This document shows positions 52,853-60,022 of a stretch of DNA of 64,000 bases, piece after piece. Origin of the DNA: Microbacterium sp. 67-17 (GTDB lineage: Bacteria > Actinomycetota > Actinomycetes > Actinomycetales > Microbacteriaceae); the NCBI RefSeq assembly GCF_001898325.1, contig NZ_MKTR01000006.1, positions 128,468 through 192,467 on the forward strand, in the 5' to 3' direction. Numbering within the stretch: the first letter of the stretch is position 1; each line of letters starts with the position of its first letter. Under the pieces are notes generated by a model that searched no databases, was not told the DNA's origin, and saw nothing but the letters and a program-made list of their open reading frames with translations. The position numbers and the translations under genes are program-made.

Positions 52853-53278
52853 TCATCCGTGACTGTCGACGGTGGCGATGCCGAGTTCGCTCCAGGCGTG
52901 CAACAACGCTTCGTCGCCGGAAACGGCAACGAAGTCATCGGATGCCGTTGCTACCGCACTTGCCGCATGAACGGCGTCGTATCCGCGCAGTGCCTGAGTG
53001 CGAGCGATCTTTGCGGCTTCGCGGATGATGAGCGGCGCAACGGCGATGCGCGCCACGCCGGCCCAGAGGGACTCGAACGCCGCGAGCGCGCGCTCGTGCG
53101 AGGCATCCGTCAGTCGATCGAGCCGGCGTGCCTGGGCGAGCGCCGCGTGCGCCTCGACGTATGCGAGGTCACTGGTGACGATGACAGCTGCGGCATCCCA
53201 CACGTCGCGACAGCGCGCTGTCGCCGGTTCGTGGATGACGAGGGGGATCAGTGCGGAGGTGTCGAAGTACGCGAGCAT
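52853..53278 (-). CDS. vapC: VapC-type PIN-domain toxin
   Basis: PIN ribonuclease of 141 residues. Conserved acidic residues are in MLAYFDTSALIPLVIHE (first Asp), SDLAYVEAHAAL (Glu), RGYDAVHAASAV (Asp) and AVSGDEALLHAW (last Asp), the complete four-acid site. It cuts RNA when not bound by its antitoxin, encoded 13 bases upstream on the same strand. Start ATG at 53278. Confidence 0.92.
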   Translation of the reverse strand: MLAYFDTSALIPLVIHEPATARCRDVWDAAAVIVTSDLAYVEAHAALAQARRLDRLTDASHERALAAFESLWAGVARIAVAPLIIREAAKIARTQALRGYDAVHAASAVATASDDFVAVSGDEALLHAWSELGIATVDSHG

Positions 53279-53291
53279 CGCTGTGCGGTGC

Positions 53292-53555
53292 TCAGCGGCG
53301 CTGGTCGGCCACGAGATCGCTCACGGTGCCGGATGCTTCGACCGGCTCGAGGAGTTCAGCACGCCCCGAGCGGGGGAGCGTTGCCAGCCCCGCCCGGACG
53401 AGGGCTTCGAGCCCGGACTCGACGCCGATGGGCACGATCATCGCGACGGGGCGCCCATGGTCGGTGACCGTCAGTTCCGTTCCGGCACGCACGTCGGCCA
53501 GGTGCCGACTGAGTCCGTCGCGCAGCTCCCGGATGCCGATTGTGGCGCGTTTCAT
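53292..53555 (-). CDS. VapB/Phd-type antitoxin
   Basis: Antitoxin of 87 residues with a Phd/YefM-like N-terminal DNA-binding fold (MKRATIGIRELRDGLSRHLA, DVRAGTELTVTDHGRPVAMI) and a flexible C-terminal toxin-binding tail ending SDLVADQRR. ATG at 53555 is preferred because the -10 hexamer TACACT ends six bases before it, as at the other antitoxin genes; an ATG six bases upstream is also in frame. Represses the operon with VapC. Confidence 0.9.
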   Translation of the reverse strand: MKRATIGIRELRDGLSRHLADVRAGTELTVTDHGRPVAMIVPIGVESGLEALVRAGLATLPRSGRAELLEPVEASGTVSDLVADQRR

Positions 53556-53559
53556 GAGC

Positions 53560-53591
53560 ATAGTGTAGCCACAATGCCCAGACCTGAGGTC
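53560..53591 (-). promoter_or_regulatory. VapBC promoter with -35-overlapping palindrome
   Basis: On the minus strand GCTACACTAT (53560-53569) contains the -10 hexamer TACACT, ending six bases before the ATG. GACCTGAGGTC at 53581-53591, five-base arms around one base, covers the -35 region and is a likely antitoxin-binding site. The ten-base GCTACACTAT recurs before the RelB-like gene. Confidence 0.55.
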
Positions 53592-53631
53592 GGAAGCATG
53601 CGCCGCAAGATCACCACCGGCTGATGCGCGC

Positions 53632-53841
53632 TCACCCGAGGTTCGCGAGCAGCCACTCCTCGCCGACGATCGGGATGCCGTAGTCCCGAGCCTTCCGCGC
53701 CTTGCCCGAGAGCGAGTCGGGGTCGGCGGCGACGACGAGTCGCACCTTCTTGGTCACGCCCGGTTTCGGGGCGACTGCGACTGCCCGGGCGGCTGAGGGG
53801 CGCCCGGCTGGCTCGACACCCGGCCCCGTGGCCTCTGGCAC
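53632..53841 (-). CDS. Short protein with C-terminal half of a BRCT domain
   Basis: Sixty-nine residues from a GTG start, with an in-frame stop shortly upstream. The first 25 residues are Pro/Ala-rich; the rest, KKVRLVVAADPDSLSGKARK then ARDYGIPIVGEEWLL, is the second half of a BRCT domain as found in NAD-dependent ligases and DnaQ-like exonucleases. The first strands (usually with a TG(x) motif) are missing. It may be a gene remnant or a tiny interaction protein. Confidence 0.6.
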   Translation of the reverse strand: MPEATGPGVEPAGRPSAARAVAVAPKPGVTKKVRLVVAADPDSLSGKARKARDYGIPIVGEEWLLANLG

Positions 53842-53858
53842 AACGGAAGAATAGGGTC

Positions 53859-54620
53859 ATGGTCTCGTCGAGCCACCCTCCGCCGCTGCCGGGTCGGCCG
53901 GTCATCGCCCAGCGCTGGTCGCGGGCAGTCTTCCTGCATTGGCGGGTGGATGCCGCGCGCCTGGAGCCGCTGCTGCCGCCGGGGGTGCGCCCGGATGTGT
54001 TCGACGGCTCGGGCTGGGTGGGTTTGGTTCCCTTTGTCCTCTCGCAGTTTCGGTTCTTGCCTGCCCCGCCGGTGCCCTTTCTCGGAACCTTCAACGAGAT
54101 CAACGTTCGCACCTACGGCATCGATGACGAGGGCCGGCGCGGCGTGGTGTTCCTGACGCTCGAGGCTGAGCATCTCATTCCCGTGCTGACGGCGCGCGCG
54201 CTGTTCGGTCTGCCGTATCGGTGGGCGAGCATCGGTCACCGCCTGGATGCCGAGGATGCCGAGGATGCCGCGACCATCGAGTACCGCTCCCGGCGCCGTC
54301 GAGTGGACGGTGCAGCGCGCGGCCCCGGCACGCGACTGCGCGTTCGCGTTGGCGAGGAGGTCGTGGATGACGAACTGTCGCGCTTCCTCACGGCGCGGTG
54401 GGGCTTTCACGAGCGTCACCTCGGCCGCACGATCTGGGCCGCCAATGCGCACGAGCCGTGGCCATTGCGGCGGGCGGAGTTGATCGGCATCCGTGACGGG
54501 CTTCTCGCTGATCGGGGATTCGCGGATCTCGCAGGGCGACGACCGGATTCGGTGCTGGCGATGCCGATGGACCACCCCGGCTTCGTCACGCAGTTCGCTG
54601 CTCCCGTACGCGTGCACTGA
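53859..54620 (+). CDS. YqjF-like DUF2071 family protein
   Basis: Protein of 253 residues. Family features: QRWSRAVFLHWRVDAARLEP, LLPPGVRPDVFDGSGWVGLV PF region, FNEINVRTYGIDDEGRRGVV and a late WTA-like AHEPWPLRRAEL segment. DUF2071 proteins are related to acetoacetate decarboxylase-like folds and have no settled function. Its start is near and divergent to the BRCT gene. Confidence 0.85.
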   Translation: MVSSSHPPPLPGRPVIAQRWSRAVFLHWRVDAARLEPLLPPGVRPDVFDGSGWVGLVPFVLSQFRFLPAPPVPFLGTFNEINVRTYGIDDEGRRGVVFLTLEAEHLIPVLTARALFGLPYRWASIGHRLDAEDAEDAATIEYRSRRRRVDGAARGPGTRLRVRVGEEVVDDELSRFLTARWGFHERHLGRTIWAANAHEPWPLRRAELIGIRDGLLADRGFADLAGRRPDSVLAMPMDHPGFVTQFAAPVRVH

Positions 54621-54693
54621 GACACGCCTCGAAGAACCCTCGACCCTGTCTCGATATCCCTCGGCGCCTGTCCACGCGACGTGGTTATTCGAC

Positions 54694-55346
54694 GAGCGCA
54701 GCACCTGATTACTCGGCGAGCACGGCGACTGCTTGCCAGCCGAGCGCAGCACGTGGTTACCGGCTGAGCACAGCGCCTGCTTATCGGAGGAGCGCAGCAG
54801 CTGGCTGCCCGGCGAGCACAGCAGTTGGCTACCGGCCGAGCGCTGCACCGGGTTACTCGGCGAGTGCAGCACCGGGTTGCTCGGCGAGTGCAGCACCGGG
54901 TTACTCGGCCGAGCGCTGCACCGGGTTACTCGGCAAGTGCAGCACCGGGTTACTCGGCCGAGCGCTGCACCGGGTTACTCGGCGAGTGCAGCGCCTGCTT
55001 ATCGGAGGAGCGCAGCAGCTGGCTGCCCGGCGAGCACAGCAGTTGGCTACCGGCCGAGCGCTCTACCGGGTTACTCGGCGAGTGCAGCGCCTGCTTATCG
55101 GAGGAGCGCAGCAGCTGGCTGCCCGGCGAGCACAGCAGTTGGCTACCGGCCGAGCGCTGTACCGGGTTACTCGGCGAGTGCAGCACCGGGTTGCTCGGCC
55201 GAGCGCTGCAGCGGGTTACTCGGCGAGTGCAGCACCGGGTTGCTCGGCCGAGCGCTGCAGCGGGTTACTCGGCGAGTGCAGCACCGGGTTGCTCGGCCGA
55301 GCGCTGCACCTGCTTACCGGCCGAGCGCTGCACGTGGCTACCCGAC
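54694..55346. repeat. 27-unit tandem array of a 24/25-bp repeat
   Basis: Twenty-seven contiguous units, 22 of 24 bases and five of 25, account exactly for the 653 bases. A typical unit is GAGTGCAGCACCGGGTTACT followed by CGGC. Each unit begins and ends with GAG/CTCGG so neighbours form CTCGG(C)CGAG dyads. Higher-order copies are evident: 54984-55079 and 55080-55175 (96 bases, one mismatch by eye), a diverged third copy at 54766-54861, and a 49-base pair repeated at 55176-55224 and 55225-55273. A degenerate unit lies at 54671-54693. No stop codons occur in several frames, but the 25-base units break every frame, so it is not coding. It fills the 717-base gap after the DUF2071 gene and its last unit overlaps the stop of the DUF222 gene. 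Confidence 0.95.
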
Positions 55347-56924
55347 GATCGCGCCATCGGACTGCCCAGCGTACGTCGCGGCTTCACCTTCCCTGGGTCT
55401 TCCCTCGCGCCAGGGTGGTCTGTCGGGCGGGGGCGGGGGATCCCACGCCCACGCCCACGGCGCCTTCGTCCGCAAAACCCTCGGGGTCGCCGGTTCGCCG
55501 CCGAGACCCACGTGCCCGAACGGTGGTACGAGAATGAACGCGCCGTGACCGTCGCGGATGATCTTCCATCCGTTGTTGTGGAGCTGCATGTGATGGAACC
55601 GGCAGAGCAGTACCCCGCGGTCGATGTCGGTTCGGCCATTGTCGGCGGCGACGTGGTCGATGTGGTGGGCCTCGCAGTACGACGCGGGCATGCGGCATCC
55701 TTCGGCGATGCATCCGCCGTCGCGAACGGCCAATGCGATCCGCTGCTTCGCCGTGAACAGGCGCTGTTCGTGTCCGACATCGAGCGGGTTGCCGCCACTG
55801 TCGACGGTGACGGTCACGGTTCCGTTCATGCAGATGTTGCGGTCGACGACTGACCCGGGGAGGGCATCCCCGCCGTCTTCGGCGTGTCCGGTCTTGATGA
55901 GCCGGCCGATCGGGTCCCGCGGCCCGCTCGCATCGCCAACCAGAACGATCCGAACCCCGGGTTGACGTGCCCCGAACACGTCGGGGGCGCTCGCGAGCGC
56001 CCCGGCACGAATGAGGTCGACGAACAGGTCGTACTCGAGCTGCTCGTTGCTGCGCGGGTCATCGGAGAGCTCTTTCGCTGCGGCGCGGTCGGCATCCGAG
56101 ATGAACCGGGGTCCACCGCGCCGGGGACGTAGCGCCGCGGCAAAGGCGGACCGCAGCCACAGCGCCATCTCGTCGTCGAAGATGATGTGGCCGTGGTGTT
56201 GTCCGTGTTGGTCGATCCACGTGCGTAGCGACCGCTTCTCGTACCGCGCCTGGAACCGATCTTCGGCGCCAACGGGGTCGAGAATGTCGCGCAACTGCCT
56301 CGCCCGAGCCCGCAACTCCTCAACGGATGCCCCGCCCACCGCCTCATCGACGAGGGTCTCGGCCGCAACCGACCACGCGAGAGCAGCGGATGCCGGATCC
56401 ACACCCTCCGCCGAAGGCTCGCCGAGCCCACCGCGGATCGCATCACTCTGAGCCGTCGTCAACCGGCCAGCCCAGAGTGCGGATTGCAGCGGAGCGTGCC
56501 ACGGCGCGCGGGTCGCGTCGGGGGAGTCGTCCGTCGCCGGTGCCGGCTCAGCGCCCGAGGCAGCACCCGCATCCGGCGCCGCACCATCAAGCAGCGACTG
56601 CCCGACACGCACTTGCCGCAGCGCGTCTGCGCGCGTTCCGCCGGTGATCGACTGCACCAGAGCAACGGGTGACGCGTGCCCCTGGGTGGCCGCGAGCCCC
56701 GAGTGCCCCTTCTCGCGCCTCGATCGCTGGGCGGCGACACCCGCAACCACGGACTGCAACCGTTCCGCATCGTTCGCGATGCCGGTGACCTCGCGCAACA
56801 CCTCCAACACGGATGCATCGCTGAGCGCCGCGGCGCCGGACGGGAGGCTCGAGGGCTCGACATCCAGCTCAGCGAAAACCGCGAGCCGGTCAAGCCGCTC
56901 GCGCATCGCCGTGAGGATGTTCAT
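55338..56924 (-). CDS. DUF222-HNH (13E12-type) protein
   Basis: Protein of 528 residues. The N-terminal two thirds are the helical DUF222 domain (TGIANDAERLQSVVAGVAAQ, LRQVRVGQSLLDGA, LWAGRLTTAQSDAIRGGLGE). The C-terminal HNH nuclease reads GCRMPASYCEAHHIDHVAAD then TDIDRGVLLCRFHHMQLHNN, with all expected His, Asn and Cys. The family is multi-copy in actinobacteria, including the REP13E12 elements of mycobacteria. A Pro/Trp-rich tail ends inside the tandem array. Function is unproven; mobility is suspected. Confidence 0.93.
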   Translation of the reverse strand: MNILTAMRERLDRLAVFAELDVEPSSLPSGAAALSDASVLEVLREVTGIANDAERLQSVVAGVAAQRSRREKGHSGLAATQGHASPVALVQSITGGTRADALRQVRVGQSLLDGAAPDAGAASGAEPAPATDDSPDATRAPWHAPLQSALWAGRLTTAQSDAIRGGLGEPSAEGVDPASAALAWSVAAETLVDEAVGGASVEELRARARQLRDILDPVGAEDRFQARYEKRSLRTWIDQHGQHHGHIIFDDEMALWLRSAFAAALRPRRGGPRFISDADRAAAKELSDDPRSNEQLEYDLFVDLIRAGALASAPDVFGARQPGVRIVLVGDASGPRDPIGRLIKTGHAEDGGDALPGSVVDRNICMNGTVTVTVDSGGNPLDVGHEQRLFTAKQRIALAVRDGGCIAEGCRMPASYCEAHHIDHVAADNGRTDIDRGVLLCRFHHMQLHNNGWKIIRDGHGAFILVPPFGHVGLGGEPATPRVLRTKAPWAWAWDPPPPPDRPPWREGRPREGEAATYAGQSDGAIVG

Positions 56925-57101
56925 ACGCTCACTCTCTCACCCACCTCCGACATTCATCGCGGGCCAGAACAGAACCAAAAACAGCCTGTGGACAGGTCAT
57001 TTCCTGAGTCGCCTGGGGAGGAACCGACGCCCGTGAACACACACGACCTAAGCTCGGACACCAGACCGAAATCGGCACACCCAGGCCCGGAAGGGAGTGG
57101 C

Positions 57102-57908
57102 ATGAACACCCCCACCCGCCCGCGCGCCGACGCACCGACAGGCACCCCACCCGTGCCGCGCGCTGACCTCACGGTCGCGGCCGCTGCCGTCATCCTCGCC
57201 GCGGTCGCCCTCGTCGCCTCGAGCCTGCAGTCGGGCTTTGCGCCTCTGATCACGCTCACCCTCACCCCACCCGGAATCGCCCCGGCCGACGGCGGAATGA
57301 TCATCGTCGTCACTCCCACGCCCGACCTCTTGCCCGGCATCCAGATGGGCGCAGCGATCGCGACGCTTCTGTTCTTCGTCGCCGGGATGCGCCTGCTGCT
57401 GCTCATCCCTGCCGTCCGCCGGCGTCACGCCACGGATGCCGCAGCCGATCGCCACACCTGGCGCTGGATCGAGTACTCGCAGCTGGCAGGTGTCGGCACC
57501 TTTCTCGTCGCGCAGCTGAACGGCATCACCGAGGTCACGAGTCTCGTGCCGATCTACGCGCTGGGCGCCGCCGGAGCGCTCTTCCTCATCGTCCACGACC
57601 ACCGCGCCGCGACCGGGCGCTTCGGTGGCCCCGCTTTCGCCCTCGGATCCGCGGTCGCGATCGTGCCGTGGGGTGTCATCGCCTTCGCGCAGATCACGAC
57701 CCTCCTCGCAGGCTTCGAGGTGTCGGCATCCGTTCGCGTCGTGACTCTGCTGATGCTGGCGGCTTCGGCATCCGTGTGGGTCGTGACCGGATGGCGCGCC
57801 CGCCGTGATCCCAAGCGAACAGACGGATGCCGCACCGACGCGCTCCTCGGCTGGGTCCTCCCTCTGGCGCCAGCCGCCCTCGTGCTCTCGACCGTGTGGG
57901 TGGGCTGA
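57102..57908 (+). CDS. Heliorhodopsin-family membrane protein without retinal lysine
   Basis: Seven-span protein of 268 residues. Heliorhodopsin marks: SLQSGFAPLITLTLTPPG after span one, WRWIEYSQLAGVGTFLVAQL followed by NGITEV in span three with the counterion-position Glu124, PAFALGSAVAIVPWGVIAFA in span five, and a final span GWVLPLAPAALVLSTVWVG. In heliorhodopsins the last span carries the retinal-binding Lys (SLxAKxxLxW); here that position is Ala and the whole protein has one Lys, in a loop (DPKRTDG). It should not form a Schiff base. ATG at 57102 has GGGAG upstream; an in-frame GTG at 57033 with GGAGG is an alternative. Confidence 0.78.
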   Translation: MNTPTRPRADAPTGTPPVPRADLTVAAAAVILAAVALVASSLQSGFAPLITLTLTPPGIAPADGGMIIVVTPTPDLLPGIQMGAAIATLLFFVAGMRLLLLIPAVRRRHATDAAADRHTWRWIEYSQLAGVGTFLVAQLNGITEVTSLVPIYALGAAGALFLIVHDHRAATGRFGGPAFALGSAVAIVPWGVIAFAQITTLLAGFEVSASVRVVTLLMLAASASVWVVTGWRARRDPKRTDGCRTDALLGWVLPLAPAALVLSTVWVG

Positions 57909-57933
57909 GGCGCTCCGGCCAGCCAGGCGCTGC

Positions 57934-57963
57934 TGTGTACACAATGACGCCAAGTGCTACACT
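57934..57963 (+). promoter_or_regulatory. RelBE-type operon promoter with palindrome
   Basis: TGTGTACACA (57934-57943) is a perfect palindrome over the -35 region. The -10 hexamer TACACT (57958-57963) ends six bases before the antitoxin ATG, inside GCTACACTAT (57956-57965), which is identical to the VapB promoter core. Confidence 0.55.
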
Positions 57964-57969
57964 ATCCGC

Positions 57970-58233
57970 ATGGAATCCGTCACCACTGAGGTCTCGACGC
58001 GAGAGCTGCGAAGTCAGCTTGCTGACGTGCTCGGACGCGCAATGTACGCGGGCGAGCGTATCGGAGTGACCCGCAACGGCAAGCTTGCGGCTGTGGTCGT
58101 GAGCGTGGCCGATCTGGAGGCTCTCGAAGCGTTCGAGATGGCCCAGGATGTTGCTGCCTACCGGCAGGCCAAGGCCGAGGATGATGGCACCCGCGTGACC
58201 CTCGATGAGTTGCGCGCCGACCTCGCGTCGTGA
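57970..58233 (+). CDS. Phd/YefM-type (RelB-like) antitoxin
   Basis: Antitoxin of 87 residues: VSTRELRSQLADVLGRAMYA then GERIGVTRNGKLAAVVVSVA form the Phd/YefM DNA-binding fold, and the acidic C-terminal tail (DDGTRVTLDELRADLAS) wraps the toxin. No Shine-Dalgarno; the -10 position suggests a leaderless mRNA. The toxin gene starts in its stop codon (GTGA at 58230-58233). Confidence 0.92.
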   Translation: MESVTTEVSTRELRSQLADVLGRAMYAGERIGVTRNGKLAAVVVSVADLEALEAFEMAQDVAAYRQAKAEDDGTRVTLDELRADLAS

Positions 58234-58490
58234 GCTACCGCGTAGAACTCACCACGTCGGCAGCGCGTCAGATTAAGAAGCTCCCGCGCCCGGCACGCGA
58301 TCGGGTGCTTGATGCAATCGCGCATCTGACCAGCGATCCCCGGCCCCATGGGGCTACGAAGCTCGCCGGGGAAGACACTGCCTGGCGGATTCGTGTCGGC
58401 GACTACCGGGTGATCTACGACGTGTTCGACAGTGAGCTGGTGGTCACGGTCGTTCGCGCCGGCCACCGCCGCGAGGTCTACGACCGATAG
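58230..58490 (+). CDS. relE: RelE/ParE-type toxin
   Basis: Toxin of 86 residues: YRVELTTSAARQIKKLPRPA, LTSDPRPHGATKLAGEDTAW, RIRVGDYRVIYDVFDSELVV and GHRREVYDR, the RelE fold with the basic and aromatic residues (Lys, Arg, Tyr) used for ribosome-dependent mRNA cleavage. Co-translated with the antitoxin. Its end is eight bases from the convergent MazF-like gene. Confidence 0.92.
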   Translation: MSYRVELTTSAARQIKKLPRPARDRVLDAIAHLTSDPRPHGATKLAGEDTAWRIRVGDYRVIYDVFDSELVVTVVRAGHRREVYDR

Positions 58491-58498
58491 CGAGTCCG

Positions 58499-58867
58499 TC
58501 ACAACGACAGGTGAAGCCGCAGGGCGTCATCGAGAGCGCCGAGCGATTCACCGGTCAGACGGCCAGTGACGCGGCTCACACGCGAAATCGACACCGCGCG
58601 CACCTGTTCGGCCTGGGCTTTGCTGGGCCAGGGGAGTCCCGATTCTTCCGGGGAGAGAAGCACCTGAAACGGATGCACCGTCGAGATGTTCGACGTCACT
58701 GGCACGACGGTGATCACCCCGTGTCCGGTGCGCGCAGCGCTGAGGTTTGCCGTCGCGTTGCTGACAACGATGGCCGGGCGAGTTCGCGCGGCTTCGGATC
58801 CGACGGCTGGATCGAGATCGACCAGCACGACGTGACCGCGTCGCAACGCGCGCACAGGATCTGTCAC
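58499..58867 (-). CDS. mazF: MazF/PemK-type endoribonuclease toxin
   Basis: Toxin of 122 residues: RRGHVVLVDLDPAVGSEAAR, TRPAIVVSNATANLSAARTG, HGVITVVPVTSNISTVHPFQ and KAQAEQVRAVSISRVSRVTG follow the MazF order (GxVxxVDLdP, RPxvVvs, tviPvT, dQvrtvd). It cleaves mRNA at short sequences. The start is the GTG at 58867, overlapping the antitoxin stop (GTGA), which excludes an earlier start. Confidence 0.92.
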   Translation of the reverse strand: MTDPVRALRRGHVVLVDLDPAVGSEAARTRPAIVVSNATANLSAARTGHGVITVVPVTSNISTVHPFQVLLSPEESGLPWPSKAQAEQVRAVSISRVSRVTGRLTGESLGALDDALRLHLSL

Positions 58868-59085
58868 GACCGCGCAAGTCCGTCGCCGGATGCCGCATCC
58901 CACGCGTCATCGGCGGGTTCGGCGAAGGCGTCGGCGTAGGCATCCGCGAGTCGTTCTTCGCGCAGCACCCGCACGGCGTCTTGCACCGCCGCGGACCGAC
59001 TGGAATAGACGCCGGTTCGAGTCTGGTCGTCGAGGAACGCGAGGTCATCGGTGCTGAGGCTCAGGCTGACTTTCACATGCACCAT
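58864..59085 (-). CDS. Ribbon-helix-helix antitoxin of the MazF-like toxin
   Basis: Antitoxin of 73 residues. The ribbon VHVKVSLSLSTDDLAFLDDQ and the helices TGVYSSRSAAVQDAVRVLRE are a ParD/MazE-type RHH DNA-binding domain; the acidic tail (AYADAFAEPADDAWDAASGD) binds the toxin. Coupled to the toxin gene by GTGA. The ATG follows TAGCAT by six bases. Confidence 0.9.
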   Translation of the reverse strand: MVHVKVSLSLSTDDLAFLDDQTRTGVYSSRSAAVQDAVRVLREERLADAYADAFAEPADDAWDAASGDGLARS

Positions 59086-59091
59086 CTTTCG

Positions 59092-59108
59092 ATGCTACCA
59101 AAGTAGCA
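59092..59108 (-). promoter_or_regulatory. MazEF-type operator/promoter dyad
   Basis: TGCTAC (59093-59098) and GTAGCA (59103-59108) are exact inverted arms with a four-base centre. On the minus strand TAGCAT (59092-59097) is a possible -10, ending six bases before the antitoxin ATG. The dyad would allow the RHH antitoxin to block the promoter. Confidence 0.5.
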
Positions 59109-59229
59109 ATATCGCGGGTCGGGTGACGGTCGAGCTTCGCCTTTCCGAGTCCGTCACACTGGGTAGACGGCGCCTGACTCTGAGTCTGCATTGGGGCTCA
59201 GAGCGCCCAGGTGTGATCAAGGAGGCGAC

Positions 59230-59868
59230 ATGCGGTCTGTGCACGAGCTGCCGGGCGAGCCCTGGCCCCACGACATGGTGATCAGCGTCGATCAGCCCAA
59301 CAACCTGATCACGCTGCTGTTCGTCCGCGAAGTGTGGGACATCGCTCGAGATGTGGACATCCCCGCACTGGCGCCTCCACCCGCGCCCGGAGACTCGATG
59401 CGTCCAGAATCGCCGTCGCCGGACGTCTGGTCTGAGCGTTGGGTCGAAACGTGGAACGCCGCTTGGGCATGGTACGTGGACGGCGGAGGAATCCAACACC
59501 GGGATGCCGCGCGGATTGACCCTCAGGCTGCGCTTGCCGAACTAGCCGCTCACCTCCCGCCAATGTGGGAGACGCAGTACGGAAGCGACGGCATCGACCG
59601 GGATACCGTGTGGCAATGGATGCAGACCCTGCACGATGCGCCCAGACCACTCGATGAGGCACCCGAACGACGAAGCCTCTCCGATCTCATCGAGGCGTGG
59701 CGGGACGGCATCGACTCCATCATCGTTCTTCCCTACGGCATCGACTTCTCCCGGAGGATCACGTCCCGGCACCTCGTCGTTTCATCGACTACCCGCGATG
59801 ACCCGTCTCTGTACGGCCAGGCGCTTCGGCGAGCGGCCGGCGCGCCTCCAAGCCTCGGCACTCCGTGA
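59230..59868 (+). CDS. Hypothetical protein of 212 residues
   Basis: Cytosolic, Trp-rich protein with a strong AGGAGG Shine-Dalgarno before the ATG at 59230. N-terminal beta-like part (PHDMVISVDQPNNLITLLFV), a Pro-rich stretch (PALAPPPAPGDSMRPESPSP) and a helical part (WVETWNAAWAWYVDGGG, DTVWQWMQTLHDAPRP). The late segment IIVLPYGIDFSRRITSRHLV could be an Ig- or PUA-like strand pair. I recognise no family. It precedes the putative defence cluster. Confidence 0.7.
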   Translation: MRSVHELPGEPWPHDMVISVDQPNNLITLLFVREVWDIARDVDIPALAPPPAPGDSMRPESPSPDVWSERWVETWNAAWAWYVDGGGIQHRDAARIDPQAALAELAAHLPPMWETQYGSDGIDRDTVWQWMQTLHDAPRPLDEAPERRSLSDLIEAWRDGIDSIIVLPYGIDFSRRITSRHLVVSSTTRDDPSLYGQALRRAAGAPPSLGTP

Positions 59869-60022
59869 CCTTCGCTCCACGTGATGTGTTCGTCATCCCT
59901 GCTGCCGCGGGATATATGCGAAACCCGGCGATAACCGACTGTTTCCGAAACTGACAGAGACACTCCGCCGCTGACCCGATAGCAAGATGACAGGCCATCG
60001 ACCATCGTAGGAGAGCACTGTC

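Noticed and set aside
54694-55346. CRISPR array
   Set aside because: Units are contiguous with no unique spacers and no cas genes are near.
54733-55853. Long open frames on both strands through the tandem array
   Set aside because: They exist because the 24-base unit has no stops and is a multiple of three; the 25-base units shift frame, there is no RBS, and the repeats are Cys/Leu/Ser-rich artefacts.
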